A stretch of 60,053 bases of DNA from an uncultured Agathobacter sp. (GTDB taxonomy: Bacteria; Bacillota; Clostridia; Lachnospirales; Lachnospiraceae). The stretch covers positions 1-60,053 of the forward strand of contig CAKRNE010000013.1 of the NCBI GenBank assembly GCA_934365945.1, read 5' to 3'. The stretch's first letter is position 1; the number at the start of each line of letters is the position of its first letter. Shown in pieces: positions 16,354 to 24,842 of this stretch. Made by a program: the position numbers and the translations under genes. The notes beneath the pieces were generated by a model that was given only the letters and a program-made list of their open reading frames with translations, made no database searches and had not been told where the DNA came from.

Positions 16354-17586
16354 ATGAGATTTAATACAAGCTTACTTCATGCCGGCGTGACAAAAGAGAC
16401 AAATGGCTCTACACTGCCACCGGTATATCAGACAAGCGCCTTCGAGCAGGAGAGCGCGGCAGATCTGGAAAAAATATTTGAAAACAAAGCTCCGGGCTAC
16501 TGTTACACAAGAGTTGCCAATCCTACGATTACAGCCTTTGAGAACAGAATAACAAAGCTCGAGGGAGGAATAGCATCGGTAGCATGCGCATCAGGCATGG
16601 CGGCACTGATGAATACCTTCTTAAATATACTAAGCAGTGGAGATGAGCTCATCTCAAGCGCCAGCCTCTACGGTGGTACAATAGATTTGTTCCATGATCT
16701 TGAGGCCTTCGGCATCACAACCAGATATGTCGAGAACAACAACTGGCAGCAGATAGAGGACAGCATCAATGAGCATACCAGACTGATTTTTGCAGAGACT
16801 ATCGGAAATCCCTGTCTGGATGTTACAGATATTGAGAAGCTTGCAGAGATAGCGCACGCACATGATATACCGCTTGTAGTTGACAATACCACATCGACCG
16901 CTTACCTGATACAGGTTTTAAAGCATGGAGCTGATATAGTGGTCAATTCCTCTTCCAAATATATCAATGGAAGCAGCAATGCAATCAGCGGTATTCTGAC
17001 AGACTCAGGTAAGTTCAAATGGGATAAGAACAGATATCCGGGTTTTGCAGATTATGTGAAGTATGGACCTATGGCATTCGTTGCAAAGTTAAGAAACAGT
17101 CTTTTCAGAAATATGGGTGCCTGTTTAGCTCCGGTGAATGCATACTTAAATATTATAGGACTTGAGACACTCGGTCTTAGAATGGAAAGAGAATGCTCTA
17201 ATGCACTTGAGCTTGCGTCGTGGATAGAAAACAATTATCCCGACATAAAGGTTAATTATCCTGGTCTTTGGAGCAGCAAATGGCATGAAATAGCAAAAAA
17301 GCAGCTTACAAACGGCTATGGAGCAATCCTCACAATCAGGGTGGGCAGCAAGGAAAAGGCATTTAAATTTATAGACAGCCTGACAATTCCATACACCCTC
17401 AGCAATATCGGAGATACAAAGACACTTGTCATTCATCCGGGCTCCACAATCAGTCTTCACAGCACAGATAAGCAGAAGGAGGATGCAGGAGTATTCGAGG
17501 ATCTTATAAGAGTCAGCGTGGGTATCGAGGATATAGATGACCTCAAGGAGGATTTTGCACAGGCTTTTGCAAATATAGCTGATTAA
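16354..17586 (+). CDS. metY: O-acetylhomoserine sulfhydrylase (MetY-like), operon copy
   Basis: 410 residues of the Cys/Met-metabolism PLP family. PLP is held by the Lys in VNSSSKYINGS; the NPT.. and ETIGNP motifs are intact. It replaces the acetyl group of O-acetylhomoserine with sulfide to give homocysteine. In the Wolinella pathway the MetY partner takes sulfur from a protein thiocarboxylate instead of free sulfide. Being the first gene of an operon with all the carrier genes, this copy is the candidate for that job. A second MetY lies at 26038 outside the operon. Confidence 0.9.
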   Translation: MRFNTSLLHAGVTKETNGSTLPPVYQTSAFEQESAADLEKIFENKAPGYCYTRVANPTITAFENRITKLEGGIASVACASGMAALMNTFLNILSSGDELISSASLYGGTIDLFHDLEAFGITTRYVENNNWQQIEDSINEHTRLIFAETIGNPCLDVTDIEKLAEIAHAHDIPLVVDNTTSTAYLIQVLKHGADIVVNSSSKYINGSSNAISGILTDSGKFKWDKNRYPGFADYVKYGPMAFVAKLRNSLFRNMGACLAPVNAYLNIIGLETLGLRMERECSNALELASWIENNYPDIKVNYPGLWSSKWHEIAKKQLTNGYGAILTIRVGSKEKAFKFIDSLTIPYTLSNIGDTKTLVIHPGSTISLHSTDKQKEDAGVFEDLIRVSVGIEDIDDLKEDFAQAFANIAD

Positions 17587-17640
17587 GCTTTCATATATAA
17601 AACAAAACATTAACATATTTACACAGTAAGGAGATTAAAA

Positions 17641-18510
17641 ATGGCGGAGAAAGTTGATTACGCAGCCCTCAAAAAGGGCGGATTCATGAGACAGAAGCAA
17701 AAGGGCTGTTTCTCACTTCGACTTGCGGTTGTAGGAGGAAATCTTACGGCAGAAAACATCAAAACAGTAGCAGAGGTTGCTGAGAAATACGGACATGGAT
17801 ATGTTCATATGACATCGCGACAGGGCATTGAGATTCCGTTTATCAAGGTTGATGATATCAACGAGGTAAAAGAGGAGCTTGCAAAGGGCGGTGTAGGAAC
17901 AGGGGTCTGCGGACCGAGAGTACGTACTATCACAGCGTGTCAGGGCTCAGAAATCTGTCCTAGCGGATGTATCGATACATACACTCTGGCACAGGAGCTT
18001 GATGCAAGATATTTTGGAAGAGAGCTTCCGCACAAGTTCAAGTTTGGCGTCACAGGCTGTCAAAACAACTGCTTAAAGGCTGAGGAAAACGATGTCGGAA
18101 TCAAGGGCGGCATGACAGTAGAGTGCAGCCATGACGATTGTATCCAGTGTGGTGTATGTGTGAAGGCATGCCGCGAGGGTGCACTTAGCATGGAGGATGG
18201 CAGGATTGTCATCGACAGAGACAAATGTAACAACTGTGCGCGCTGCGTAAAGAGCTGTCCGACAGATGCATGGAAGGGAACTCCGGGATATATCGTATCG
18301 TTTGGAGGACTTTTCGGAAACCACATCTATAAAGGAGAGCAGCTTGTTCCGATTATCCGCGACAAGGAAACTCTTTTCAGAGTGACAGATGCAGCAATTA
18401 GTTTCTTCGAGAAGCATGCAAACGGTGGTGAGCGTTTCAGACTTACTCTTCAGAGAGTGGGCGAGGAAGAATTCAAAAAAGAGATTCAGGCAGCATACGA
18501 GGGAAAATAA
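17641..18510 (+). CDS. Siroheme sulfite (nitrite) reductase with two 4Fe-4S ferredoxin motifs
   Basis: 289 residues. An N-terminal ferredoxin-like half-domain (SLRLAVVGG...HMTSRQGIEIPF) is followed by the siroheme/4Fe-4S cysteines, CQGSEIC and later CQNNC. Then come two CxxCxxCxxxC ferredoxin motifs (CIQCGVCVKAC and CNNCARCVKSC). This is the short AsrC/DsrAB-like type that takes electrons from ferredoxin, not the long CysI type. It should reduce sulfite to sulfide in the cytoplasm. There is no CysJ or Asr partner in the window. The siroheme it needs can be made by the genes at 21536-24833. Confidence 0.87.
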   Translation: MAEKVDYAALKKGGFMRQKQKGCFSLRLAVVGGNLTAENIKTVAEVAEKYGHGYVHMTSRQGIEIPFIKVDDINEVKEELAKGGVGTGVCGPRVRTITACQGSEICPSGCIDTYTLAQELDARYFGRELPHKFKFGVTGCQNNCLKAEENDVGIKGGMTVECSHDDCIQCGVCVKACREGALSMEDGRIVIDRDKCNNCARCVKSCPTDAWKGTPGYIVSFGGLFGNHIYKGEQLVPIIRDKETLFRVTDAAISFFEKHANGGERFRLTLQRVGEEEFKKEIQAAYEGK

Positions 18511-18599
18511 TTTCCGTGTACAGCAGGAAATATCCGGCATGCATAAAACAATAACGATTACAGCATGATAAATACAGAGTATAGGAAGGGAGATGCGAA

Positions 18600-18845
18600 A
18601 TGGCAGATATAGCATTCGATGATCAGGTAGATATAACTGACAAGGTTTGCCCTCTTACATTTGTAAAGGCAAAGGTAGCAATAGAGGAATTAGATGACGG
18701 TGAGGTGCTTGCAATCCGTATGAATGACGGAGAGCCTGTGCAGAATGTTCCAAGAAGCATGAAGGAAGAGGGACACAAGATACTTAAGCTTGAGGACAAC
18801 GAGGACGGAACATATACTCTTTACGTCAGAAAGGTTGAGGACTAA
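18600..18845 (+). CDS. tusA: TusA/SirA-family sulfurtransferase
   Basis: 81 residues with the family's single active cysteine in VCPLTFVKAK (Cys17-Pro18) and the closing RKVED. TusA proteins carry sulfur as a persulfide between partners. In this operon it may hand sulfur to the ThiS-like carrier once the latter is adenylated. AAGGGAGATGCGAA precedes the ATG, and only 2 bases separate its stop from the next start. Confidence 0.88.
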   Translation: MADIAFDDQVDITDKVCPLTFVKAKVAIEELDDGEVLAIRMNDGEPVQNVPRSMKEEGHKILKLEDNEDGTYTLYVRKVED

Positions 18846-18847
18846 TC

Positions 18848-19165
18848 ATGGCAGCAAGAATTTCAAAGGCTGATTTCGATGAAAAAGTATTAAAAAGCAA
18901 GCTTCCGGTAATTGTTGATTTTTACTCGGATTCATGTGTGGCATGCAAGAAGCTGGCGCCGGTTCTCGGAGATATCGAGGATGATTATGAGGATAAGCTT
19001 CATGTATACAAGGTCAACACAAATTTTGACGGAGAGCTCGCTGATGAGTATGAGGTGACTGCAAACCCGACACTGCTTTTTATAAAGGACGCAGAAGTCC
19101 TAGACAGAAAGGTCGGCGCACAAAAGCCTGCCGATTTGAAGGCATGGGTTGAAGCATTATTATAG
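18848..19165 (+). CDS. Thioredoxin-like protein with atypical SCVAC active site
   Basis: 105 residues with a complete thioredoxin fold (VIVDFYSDS, then NPTLLFIKD with the cis-Pro). The active site reads S-C30-V-A-C33-K in place of W-C-G-P-C-K, so the Trp and the Gly-Pro are lost. That usually shifts redox potential and partner choice. It is tightly coupled to tusA, so a dedicated role in reducing the persulfide or thiocarboxylate intermediates is likely, with the TrxB at 15249 as a possible electron donor. Confidence 0.87.
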   Translation: MAARISKADFDEKVLKSKLPVIVDFYSDSCVACKKLAPVLGDIEDDYEDKLHVYKVNTNFDGELADEYEVTANPTLLFIKDAEVLDRKVGAQKPADLKAWVEALL

Positions 19166-19247
19166 TCTTTAGATTATCATATGAAGCAGTCTGATACAGG
19201 ATAATAACACATACAGATACAAAATCTGTGACACAGGAGGAAATAAA

Positions 19248-19454
19248 ATGACTATCACAGTAGCAGGAGAGAAGAAAGAATATAAGGATGGACTTACATT
19301 ACCGGAGCTTATCGAGCTTGAGAATGTAGATATGCCTGAGTATGTAACAGTTTCAATAAATGAGGAATTTGTTGCCACAGAGGATAAGCCAAAGACAGTG
19401 CTTAAGGATGGCGACAATGTAGAGTTCCTTTACTTCATGGGAGGTGGATGCTAA
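19248..19454 (+). CDS. hcyS: ThiS/MoaD-like sulfur carrier ending in Gly-Gly-Gly-Cys (HcyS type)
   Basis: 68 residues of beta-grasp type, ending FLYFMGGGC. Carriers such as ThiS end in Gly-Gly, whose carboxylate is adenylated and turned into a thiocarboxylate. Here an extra Cys follows the glycines and must be removed first. The JAMM protease two genes downstream supplies that step, as QbsD does for QbsE (ending GGCF) and HcyD for HcyS in Wolinella. CAGGAGGAAATAAA is the ribosome site. Its last codons GGA GGT GGA overlap the Shine-Dalgarno of the next gene, and the stop shares bases with that start (TAATG), so carrier and activating enzyme are translationally coupled. Confidence 0.88.
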   Translation: MTITVAGEKKEYKDGLTLPELIELENVDMPEYVTVSINEEFVATEDKPKTVLKDGDNVEFLYFMGGGC

Positions 19455-20293
19455 TGGCAATGACTGATGAGCAGATCGAGCGCTATTCACGCCACATTAT
19501 CCTTAATGAGGTGGGCGTTAAAGGTCAGAAGAAATTATTAAAGGGCAAGGTGCTTATTATCGGCGCCGGCGGACTCGGAGCTCCGGCAGCTATGTATCTT
19601 GCAGCAGCAGGAGTTGGCACAATCGGTATTGTGGACGCGGATGAGGTGGATTTATCCAACCTGCAGAGACAGATTATCCATGGAACAGCCGATGTGGGAA
19701 AAGCCAAGGTAAAGTCAGCAAAAGAGACAATGAACGCCATGAACCCGGACGTTCAGGTCAATACATACCGTATGTTTGTAGATGCGTCAAACATCAGAGA
19801 GCTTATCAGGGACTATGATTTCATCATCGATGGAACTGACAATTTCCCGGCAAAGTTCTTGATAAACGATGCATGTGTGCTTGAGAAAAAGCCGTTTTCA
19901 CATGCCGGAATCATCCGTTTCAAGGGTCAGCTCATGACATATGTGCCGGGAGAGGGACCTTGCTACAGATGTGTATTCAAGAATCCACCACCAAAGGATG
20001 CAGTGCCTACATGTAAGCAGGCAGGAGTCATCGGAGCTATGGGCGGAGTGATCGGTTCACTCCAGGCTATGGAGGCTATCAAGTATTTAATCGGTGTGGG
20101 AGAGCTCCTCACAGGATATCTGCTCACATATGATGCACTCACCATGGAGTTCCACAAGATTAAGCTTCCAAAGGATACACACAACTGTGCAGTCTGTGGA
20201 GACCACCCGACCATTCTTGAGCCAATCGACTACGAGCAGGAGGTCTGCGAGGAGACAGCGGGCAGATTTGATGCACCTCGTACACAGGAATAA
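19454..20293 (+). CDS. hcyF: E1-like adenylyltransferase (ThiF/MoeB/HcyF type)
   Basis: 279 residues. The ATP-binding GAGGLGAPAA, the arginine motif SNLQRQIIH, the catalytic DGTDNF and two zinc CxxC pairs (CYRC and CAVC) are all present. It adenylates the carrier's C-terminal glycine. An in-frame ATG at 19448 is too close to the ribosome site, so the ATG overlapping the previous stop is preferred. Position between a carrier and a JAMM protease identifies it as the activating enzyme of this pathway instead of a thiamine or molybdopterin enzyme. Confidence 0.88.
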   Translation: MAMTDEQIERYSRHIILNEVGVKGQKKLLKGKVLIIGAGGLGAPAAMYLAAAGVGTIGIVDADEVDLSNLQRQIIHGTADVGKAKVKSAKETMNAMNPDVQVNTYRMFVDASNIRELIRDYDFIIDGTDNFPAKFLINDACVLEKKPFSHAGIIRFKGQLMTYVPGEGPCYRCVFKNPPPKDAVPTCKQAGVIGAMGGVIGSLQAMEAIKYLIGVGELLTGYLLTYDALTMEFHKIKLPKDTHNCAVCGDHPTILEPIDYEQEVCEETAGRFDAPRTQE

Positions 20294-20317
20294 AAAGACA
20301 GCAAGGAAAGGAACGAT

Positions 20318-20749
20318 ATGAGTATCATAAGAATGAAATATCCGTTTCTGGATGAAATAGCAAAATATGCCAAAGAGCATCTGCCGGAGGAGGCATGCGG
20401 TCTGATAGCAGGCAGTGAGGACGAAAACGGTCGTCTCATCACAAAGGTATATTACCTGACCAATACAGACCATGCCGAGGACCATTTCACAATGGATCCC
20501 AAGGAACAACTGGCAACCATAAAGGACATGAGAGCAAACGGCCTCAAGCCGCTTGGCAACTGGCACTCTCACCCGTCAAGCCCATCAAGGCCTTCGGATG
20601 AGGATATCAAGCTTGCATACGATCCGAATGCTAGCTATATGATAATGTCGCTTATGGCAGAAAATCCTGTAATCAACTCGTTTCATATCGAGGGTGGACA
20701 GGTCACGAAAGAGGATTTACGAATATATTCTGATGAATATTACTTCTAA
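20318..20749 (+). CDS. hcyD: JAMM/MPN metalloprotease (HcyD type)
   Basis: 143 residues with the complete JAMM zinc site: E25 (EEACGLIAG), H83-S-H85-P, S93 and D96 in the pattern HxH-x7-S-x2-D. Bacterial JAMM proteins of this size trim residues after the Gly-Gly of sulfur carriers (QbsD, HcyD, Mec+). The expected substrate is the final Cys of the carrier at 19248. It is the last gene before a strong terminator. Confidence 0.88.
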   Translation: MSIIRMKYPFLDEIAKYAKEHLPEEACGLIAGSEDENGRLITKVYYLTNTDHAEDHFTMDPKEQLATIKDMRANGLKPLGNWHSHPSSPSRPSDEDIKLAYDPNASYMIMSLMAENPVINSFHIEGGQVTKEDLRIYSDEYYF

Positions 20750-20787
20750 ATCATATGTTAATGTTTTGAGTAGCAGCGAAAGCTGCG

Positions 20788-20826
20788 AAGAAAAGTCAGC
20801 TTCATCGAAGATGGCTTTTCTTTTTT
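20788..20826 (+). terminator. Terminator of the sulfur-carrier operon
   Basis: A 16-bp stem (20788-20803 with 20807-20822) with a 3-base loop ends in TTTTTT. Confidence 0.88.
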
Positions 20827-20880
20827 AGAGAAAGATGTTATTATAGCATGTATATTTAATAAAACGAAAGAGCGTGTGAA

Positions 20881-21480
20881 ATGAAATTAAAGACAAAGGA
20901 ACTTACAACATGTGCACTTTTTGCGGCACTTATAGCAGTTGGAGCATTTATCAAGATTGATATTCCGCTTCCTATGTACACCATGCATTTTACATTACAG
21001 TGGTTCTTTGTGCTGATGGCGGGATTTCTGCTCGGTGCAAAGCTGGCATCGCTTAGCGTGATAGTATATCTGTGCATCGGACTGGTGGGAGTGCCGGTAT
21101 TTGCGGCAGGCGGTGGTCCTACATATATTTTAAGACCGGGCTTTGGGTTCCTCCTAGGCTTTGTGCTTGCAGCATTTTTAATCGGAGCCATCACGGAAAA
21201 GCTTAAAAAGACCAATGCGTTTACACTTATTCTTCCGGCAACGGTCGGACTGGTAGCATATTATACAGTTGGTGCAATATACTTTTACTGCATGAAGAAT
21301 TTCTATGCGGCAACACCTGTAAGCTGGGGCATCGTAATAGTGGATTACTGCCTGATAACTGTTGCTCCGGACTTTATATTATGCGTATCGGCTGCAGTGT
21401 TTTCTGCAAAGCTTCGTCCTGTTTTTGCAGGAATATTAAACGGCTACAGTGTGAAGAATAAGGCAGGAAATAAAGCATAA
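20881..21480 (+). CDS. bioY: Biotin transporter substrate-binding subunit BioY
   Basis: 199 residues, six predicted membrane helices, with the BioY features TCALFAALIAVGAFIKI at the start, GAKLASLSVIVYLCIGLVGVPVFA and YILRPGFGFLLGF. It binds biotin as the S component of an ECF transporter or acts alone. The shared ECF module is not in the window. It leads the siroheme genes by 55 bases. No BirA operator was found before it, although bioB at 35922 has one. Confidence 0.9.
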   Translation: MKLKTKELTTCALFAALIAVGAFIKIDIPLPMYTMHFTLQWFFVLMAGFLLGAKLASLSVIVYLCIGLVGVPVFAAGGGPTYILRPGFGFLLGFVLAAFLIGAITEKLKKTNAFTLILPATVGLVAYYTVGAIYFYCMKNFYAATPVSWGIVIVDYCLITVAPDFILCVSAAVFSAKLRPVFAGILNGYSVKNKAGNKA

Positions 21481-21535
21481 AGCGTGTAATGAAGCATGAA
21501 ATAAAGCATGGATATAGTATTACAGGGAGATAAAA

Positions 21536-22171
21536 ATGGCGTATTTTCCGATGTTTGTGGATATGACGGAAAGAGAGTGTCTGATTGTTGGCGGTGGAAA
21601 TGTGGCATACCGCAAGGTGATGGTAATGCTGGATTTTGGCGCGAAGGTCACAGTTGTGGCAGAGGATATATGTGATGAGTTGAGAAAGCTTACAATTGAT
21701 GATACAGCAAGCGAGGGTAAAACGGACTCATATACGGCAAATAAAGAAAACAGAATTACTTTTATAAAAAGAAGGTTTAAACGAAAAGACTGTGACGGCA
21801 TGGAAATGGTTATCGCTGCCACTGATGACAATGCTTTAAATCATGAGATTGCAGAGTATTGTAAAGCTAAGGGCATCATGGTAAATGCGGTCGATCAGAA
21901 GGCTGATTGCAGCTTTATTTTTCCGTCATACATAAAGGAAAAGAATCTTGTAGCGGCATTTTCGAGCTCAGGAAACAGTCCTGTGCTGACACAGTACCTG
22001 AAAGGCAAAGAGCAGGAGATTCTTACTCCGTTTCTTGGTGAGCTGAACGAATATATGGGACATATCCGCGAAAAAGTAATAGCGGAATATGACACGGAAG
22101 CCGAGAGAAAGCGTGTGTTTAAAGAAATATTGTGTGCAGCTATTGATAATGGAAGGATTCCGGAAATATAG
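21536..22171 (+). CDS. Precorrin-2 dehydrogenase / sirohydrochlorin ferrochelatase (CysG N-terminal type)
   Basis: 211 residues beginning AYFPMFVDMTERECLIVGGGNVAYRK, the NAD-binding start of Met8/CysG-B proteins, with ATDDNALN and NAVDQKADCSFIFPS further on. It oxidises precorrin-2 to sirohydrochlorin and may insert iron to make siroheme, the cofactor of the sulfite reductase at 17641. GGGAGATAAAA precedes the ATG. Confidence 0.88.
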   Translation: MAYFPMFVDMTERECLIVGGGNVAYRKVMVMLDFGAKVTVVAEDICDELRKLTIDDTASEGKTDSYTANKENRITFIKRRFKRKDCDGMEMVIAATDDNALNHEIAEYCKAKGIMVNAVDQKADCSFIFPSYIKEKNLVAAFSSSGNSPVLTQYLKGKEQEILTPFLGELNEYMGHIREKVIAEYDTEAERKRVFKEILCAAIDNGRIPEI

Positions 22172-22255
22172 TTTAAAGTATGGTATTACAGATTTTAAGT
22201 TGTTGTTCATTTATAAATTATAAATGGAAAATGGCATGATCCGTAGGAGAGTAAA

Positions 22256-23248
22256 ATGAGGTATTTAATAGGAACGAGAGGCTCAAAGCTTGCACTCGTT
22301 CAGACTGATTATGTGATAGATAAGTTAAAAAGAGCATATCCGGATGATGATTTTAAGGCTGTTATCATAAAGACAACAGGCGATTTAGAGCAGAAAAAGG
22401 CACTCGATAAGATAGGCTCAAAGGGTATCTTCGTAAAGGAGATAGAGGATGAGCTTTTATCGGGAAAGATTCATATGGCAGTCCATTCCATGAAGGATAT
22501 GCCTGATGAACCGGCAGCAGGGCTTACATTTGCAAAGGCATGGAAGCGCGAGGATCCAAGGGATGTTTTGGTGCTTAAAAATGCGGCTTCACTGGAGAAG
22601 CTTCCTCATGGTGCCGTGATAGGAACCGGAAGCAAGCGCAGAAAGTATCAGCTTTTAAAGCTGCGTCCTGACCTTAAGGTGGTCGGAATACGCGGAAATA
22701 TCGATACGAGGCTTCGTAAGCTTTATGATGGAGAGATTATATATGAAGATGTTGCCGATAATACTGTAAATAACAATGAGATAGCTAACGAAAAACAGAA
22801 TAAGTATAATGAATATAGGCTGGATGGAATCGTACTTGCAGCGGCTGGAATAAAGCGTATCGGAAGAGAGTCTGAGATCACACAGTACTTTTCAGAGGAT
22901 GATATGATTCCGGCTCCGGCACAGGGGACACTGGCGCTTGAGCTACGTGCTGACAATGCTAAGCTGATGGCAAAGCTCGATGCTTTGTCAGATGAGAAAA
23001 CCAATCTGTGCGCAGGCCTTGAGAGAGAATTTTTAAAGCGAATCGGCGGAAACTGTCATCTGCCTGTGGCTGCATACTGTGATATTGTAAGTGAAAAAGA
23101 TAGTAGACTCAGGCTTCTTGCGATGTTTGGCTCAGAGGATGGAAAACAGCTTGCAAGGACAGAGCAGATATGGGATATGACATCAGGCAGAAACGATATT
23201 GTGGAGCGTGCCGTGTACGATATTCGGTATAAATTGGAAAGTAATTAG
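22256..23248 (+). CDS. hemC: Hydroxymethylbilane synthase (porphobilinogen deaminase)
   Basis: 330 residues against a usual ~310. It has the start GTRGSKLALVQT, the catalytic HSMKDMP, RRKYQLLKLRPDL, and Cys267 in GGNCHLPV, which anchors the dipyrromethane cofactor. Four porphobilinogens are joined to hydroxymethylbilane. An Asn/Lys-rich insertion of about 20 residues around 165-185 (YEDVADNTVNNNE...) accounts for the extra length. Its stop is 7 bases before the next gene's start. Confidence 0.93.
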   Translation: MRYLIGTRGSKLALVQTDYVIDKLKRAYPDDDFKAVIIKTTGDLEQKKALDKIGSKGIFVKEIEDELLSGKIHMAVHSMKDMPDEPAAGLTFAKAWKREDPRDVLVLKNAASLEKLPHGAVIGTGSKRRKYQLLKLRPDLKVVGIRGNIDTRLRKLYDGEIIYEDVADNTVNNNEIANEKQNKYNEYRLDGIVLAAAGIKRIGRESEITQYFSEDDMIPAPAQGTLALELRADNAKLMAKLDALSDEKTNLCAGLEREFLKRIGGNCHLPVAAYCDIVSEKDSRLRLLAMFGSEDGKQLARTEQIWDMTSGRNDIVERAVYDIRYKLESN

Positions 23249-23255
23249 GAAAATC

Positions 23256-24833
23256 ATGAGAGAAAACACAGGAAAAGTAGTATTAGTTGGAGCAGGACCG
23301 GGAGATACGGGCCTGCTCACTTTAAAAGGAGAAAAATATATAAAACAGGCGGATTGTCTGGTGTATGACAGGCTATCGTCACCACAGCTTCTTTCCATGG
23401 CAAAGGCAGGCTGTGAGCTTATTTATGTGGGCAAGGAAAATCATAAGCATGTCATGAAGCAGGATGCCATAAACGGGCTTTTGTACGAGAAATCAAAATG
23501 TCATGAGCTTGTAGTCCGTTTAAAGGGCGGAGATCCGTATGTCTTTGGAAGAGGCGGAGAGGAAGCACTCTATCTGGTGGAGAGAAATGTGGATGTAGAA
23601 GTGGTGCCAGGTGTCAGTTCATCGGTTGCAGCACTTGCTGCTGCCGGAATACCTATCACGCACAGAGGCGTAGCAAAAGGCTTTCAGGTCATCACTGCGC
23701 ACAGCAGAAAGGATGAGGAGGCAGATATAGACTATTCCCTCCTTACAGATGAGACAATCACCTGCGTATTTTTGATGGGACTTGCGCATGTAAAGAGCAT
23801 TGCAGCAGGACTCATAAAGGCAGGGCGCAGAGCGGATACTCCGGCGGCAGTTATATCAAACGGCACGCTTGCCGCGCAGCGCAAATGTATAGGAACGCTT
23901 GCGGATATCGGAGAAAAAATCGAGAAGGCAAAGCTTACATCCCCGGCAATAATCGTTGTGGGAGATGTGGTTTCACTGAATGACAGGCTGGATTTCTTTG
24001 AAAAGAGACTGCTGTTTGGAAGAAAAATCACAGTGCCGTATATCGAGGCTATGCCTGAAAAAATGGAAGCAGAAAATGATGGCAGAAAATCTGAAAACAG
24101 CAAAGAGTTAAAAAAAAGCAATAACAATATCAAAACTAACGAATTGATAACCGGATTACAGCAGCTTGGAGCAGATGTCACACCGGTTAAGACAGGTATA
24201 ATAAAACCGATAATAATTCCTGATTTTATTAATAAAATAAAATCGGCTGACTGGATACTTTTTACAAGCAAAAACGGTGTGAAATCATTTTTCTATAATC
24301 TGGATTTGGCAGGGGCAGACATCAGGCTGATAGCAAATGCAAGGTTTGCAGTAGTGGGAAAAGCTACAGAAAAAGAGCTTGCAAAGCATCACATAAATGC
24401 AGATATTATTCCGGCAGAACAGACCGGAAAAGGATTTGCAGAGGAAGTGAAGTTTTATATAAAAGATGACTATAAGTTAAGTAATAAAAAATCCAAAGTC
24501 TGCATTTTCTCGGCAAAGGAGGCTTCACCTGACCTTGAGGCAGGGCTTAAAGGTATTTGCGAATTAGAAAAAATTGATGCATATGTAAATGAGCAGGCAT
24601 ATGAGAGTATTCTTGAAAGTATTGGAAACAGTATAAGCGAGGCTGTTTTTACAAGCGCATCAAATGTGGATAGATTTTTTGGTATGCTGCCGGAGAATAC
24701 ATGCGTAGAAACAGCATACTCGATAGGTGAAAAAACGACAGCCGAATTAGAGCAGTACAATGTCGGAAAGATACTACAAGCTAATGACAGCAGCTATGAA
24801 GCACTGGTAGATACAATATCTTATAAAGCTTAA
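23256..24833 (+). CDS. cobA-hemD: Fused uroporphyrinogen-III C-methyltransferase / uroporphyrinogen-III synthase (CobA-HemD)
   Basis: 525 residues from the ATG after TTAGGAAAATC. An earlier in-frame ATG at 23199 lies inside hemC. Residues 1-245 are the SAM-dependent methyltransferase (VGAGPGDTGLLTLKG, RLKGGDPYVFGRGGEE, PITHRG). A charged linker of ~25 residues follows. Residues ~280-525 are HemD (DWILFTSKNGVKSFF, AVVGKATEKELAKH, AVFTSASNVDRFF). Together the two halves turn hydroxymethylbilane into precorrin-2, so with hemC and the gene at 21536 siroheme can be made from porphobilinogen. hemA, hemL and hemB are not in the window. Confidence 0.92.
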   Translation: MRENTGKVVLVGAGPGDTGLLTLKGEKYIKQADCLVYDRLSSPQLLSMAKAGCELIYVGKENHKHVMKQDAINGLLYEKSKCHELVVRLKGGDPYVFGRGGEEALYLVERNVDVEVVPGVSSSVAALAAAGIPITHRGVAKGFQVITAHSRKDEEADIDYSLLTDETITCVFLMGLAHVKSIAAGLIKAGRRADTPAAVISNGTLAAQRKCIGTLADIGEKIEKAKLTSPAIIVVGDVVSLNDRLDFFEKRLLFGRKITVPYIEAMPEKMEAENDGRKSENSKELKKSNNNIKTNELITGLQQLGADVTPVKTGIIKPIIIPDFINKIKSADWILFTSKNGVKSFFYNLDLAGADIRLIANARFAVVGKATEKELAKHHINADIIPAEQTGKGFAEEVKFYIKDDYKLSNKKSKVCIFSAKEASPDLEAGLKGICELEKIDAYVNEQAYESILESIGNSISEAVFTSASNVDRFFGMLPENTCVETAYSIGEKTTAELEQYNVGKILQANDSSYEALVDTISYKA

Positions 24834-24842
24834 GAATTTATG

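Noticed and set aside
19454..20293. Thiamine or molybdopterin assignment for the E1-like and carrier genes
   Set aside because: No thiG, thiH, moaA or moaE nearby; JAMM protease, MetY and sulfite reductase in the same operon fit homocysteine synthesis better.
23199..23255. Longer N-terminus of the CobA-HemD fusion
   Set aside because: It would lie inside hemC with no ribosome site; the ATG at 23256 follows AGGA and starts at the conserved VLVGAGPGD region.
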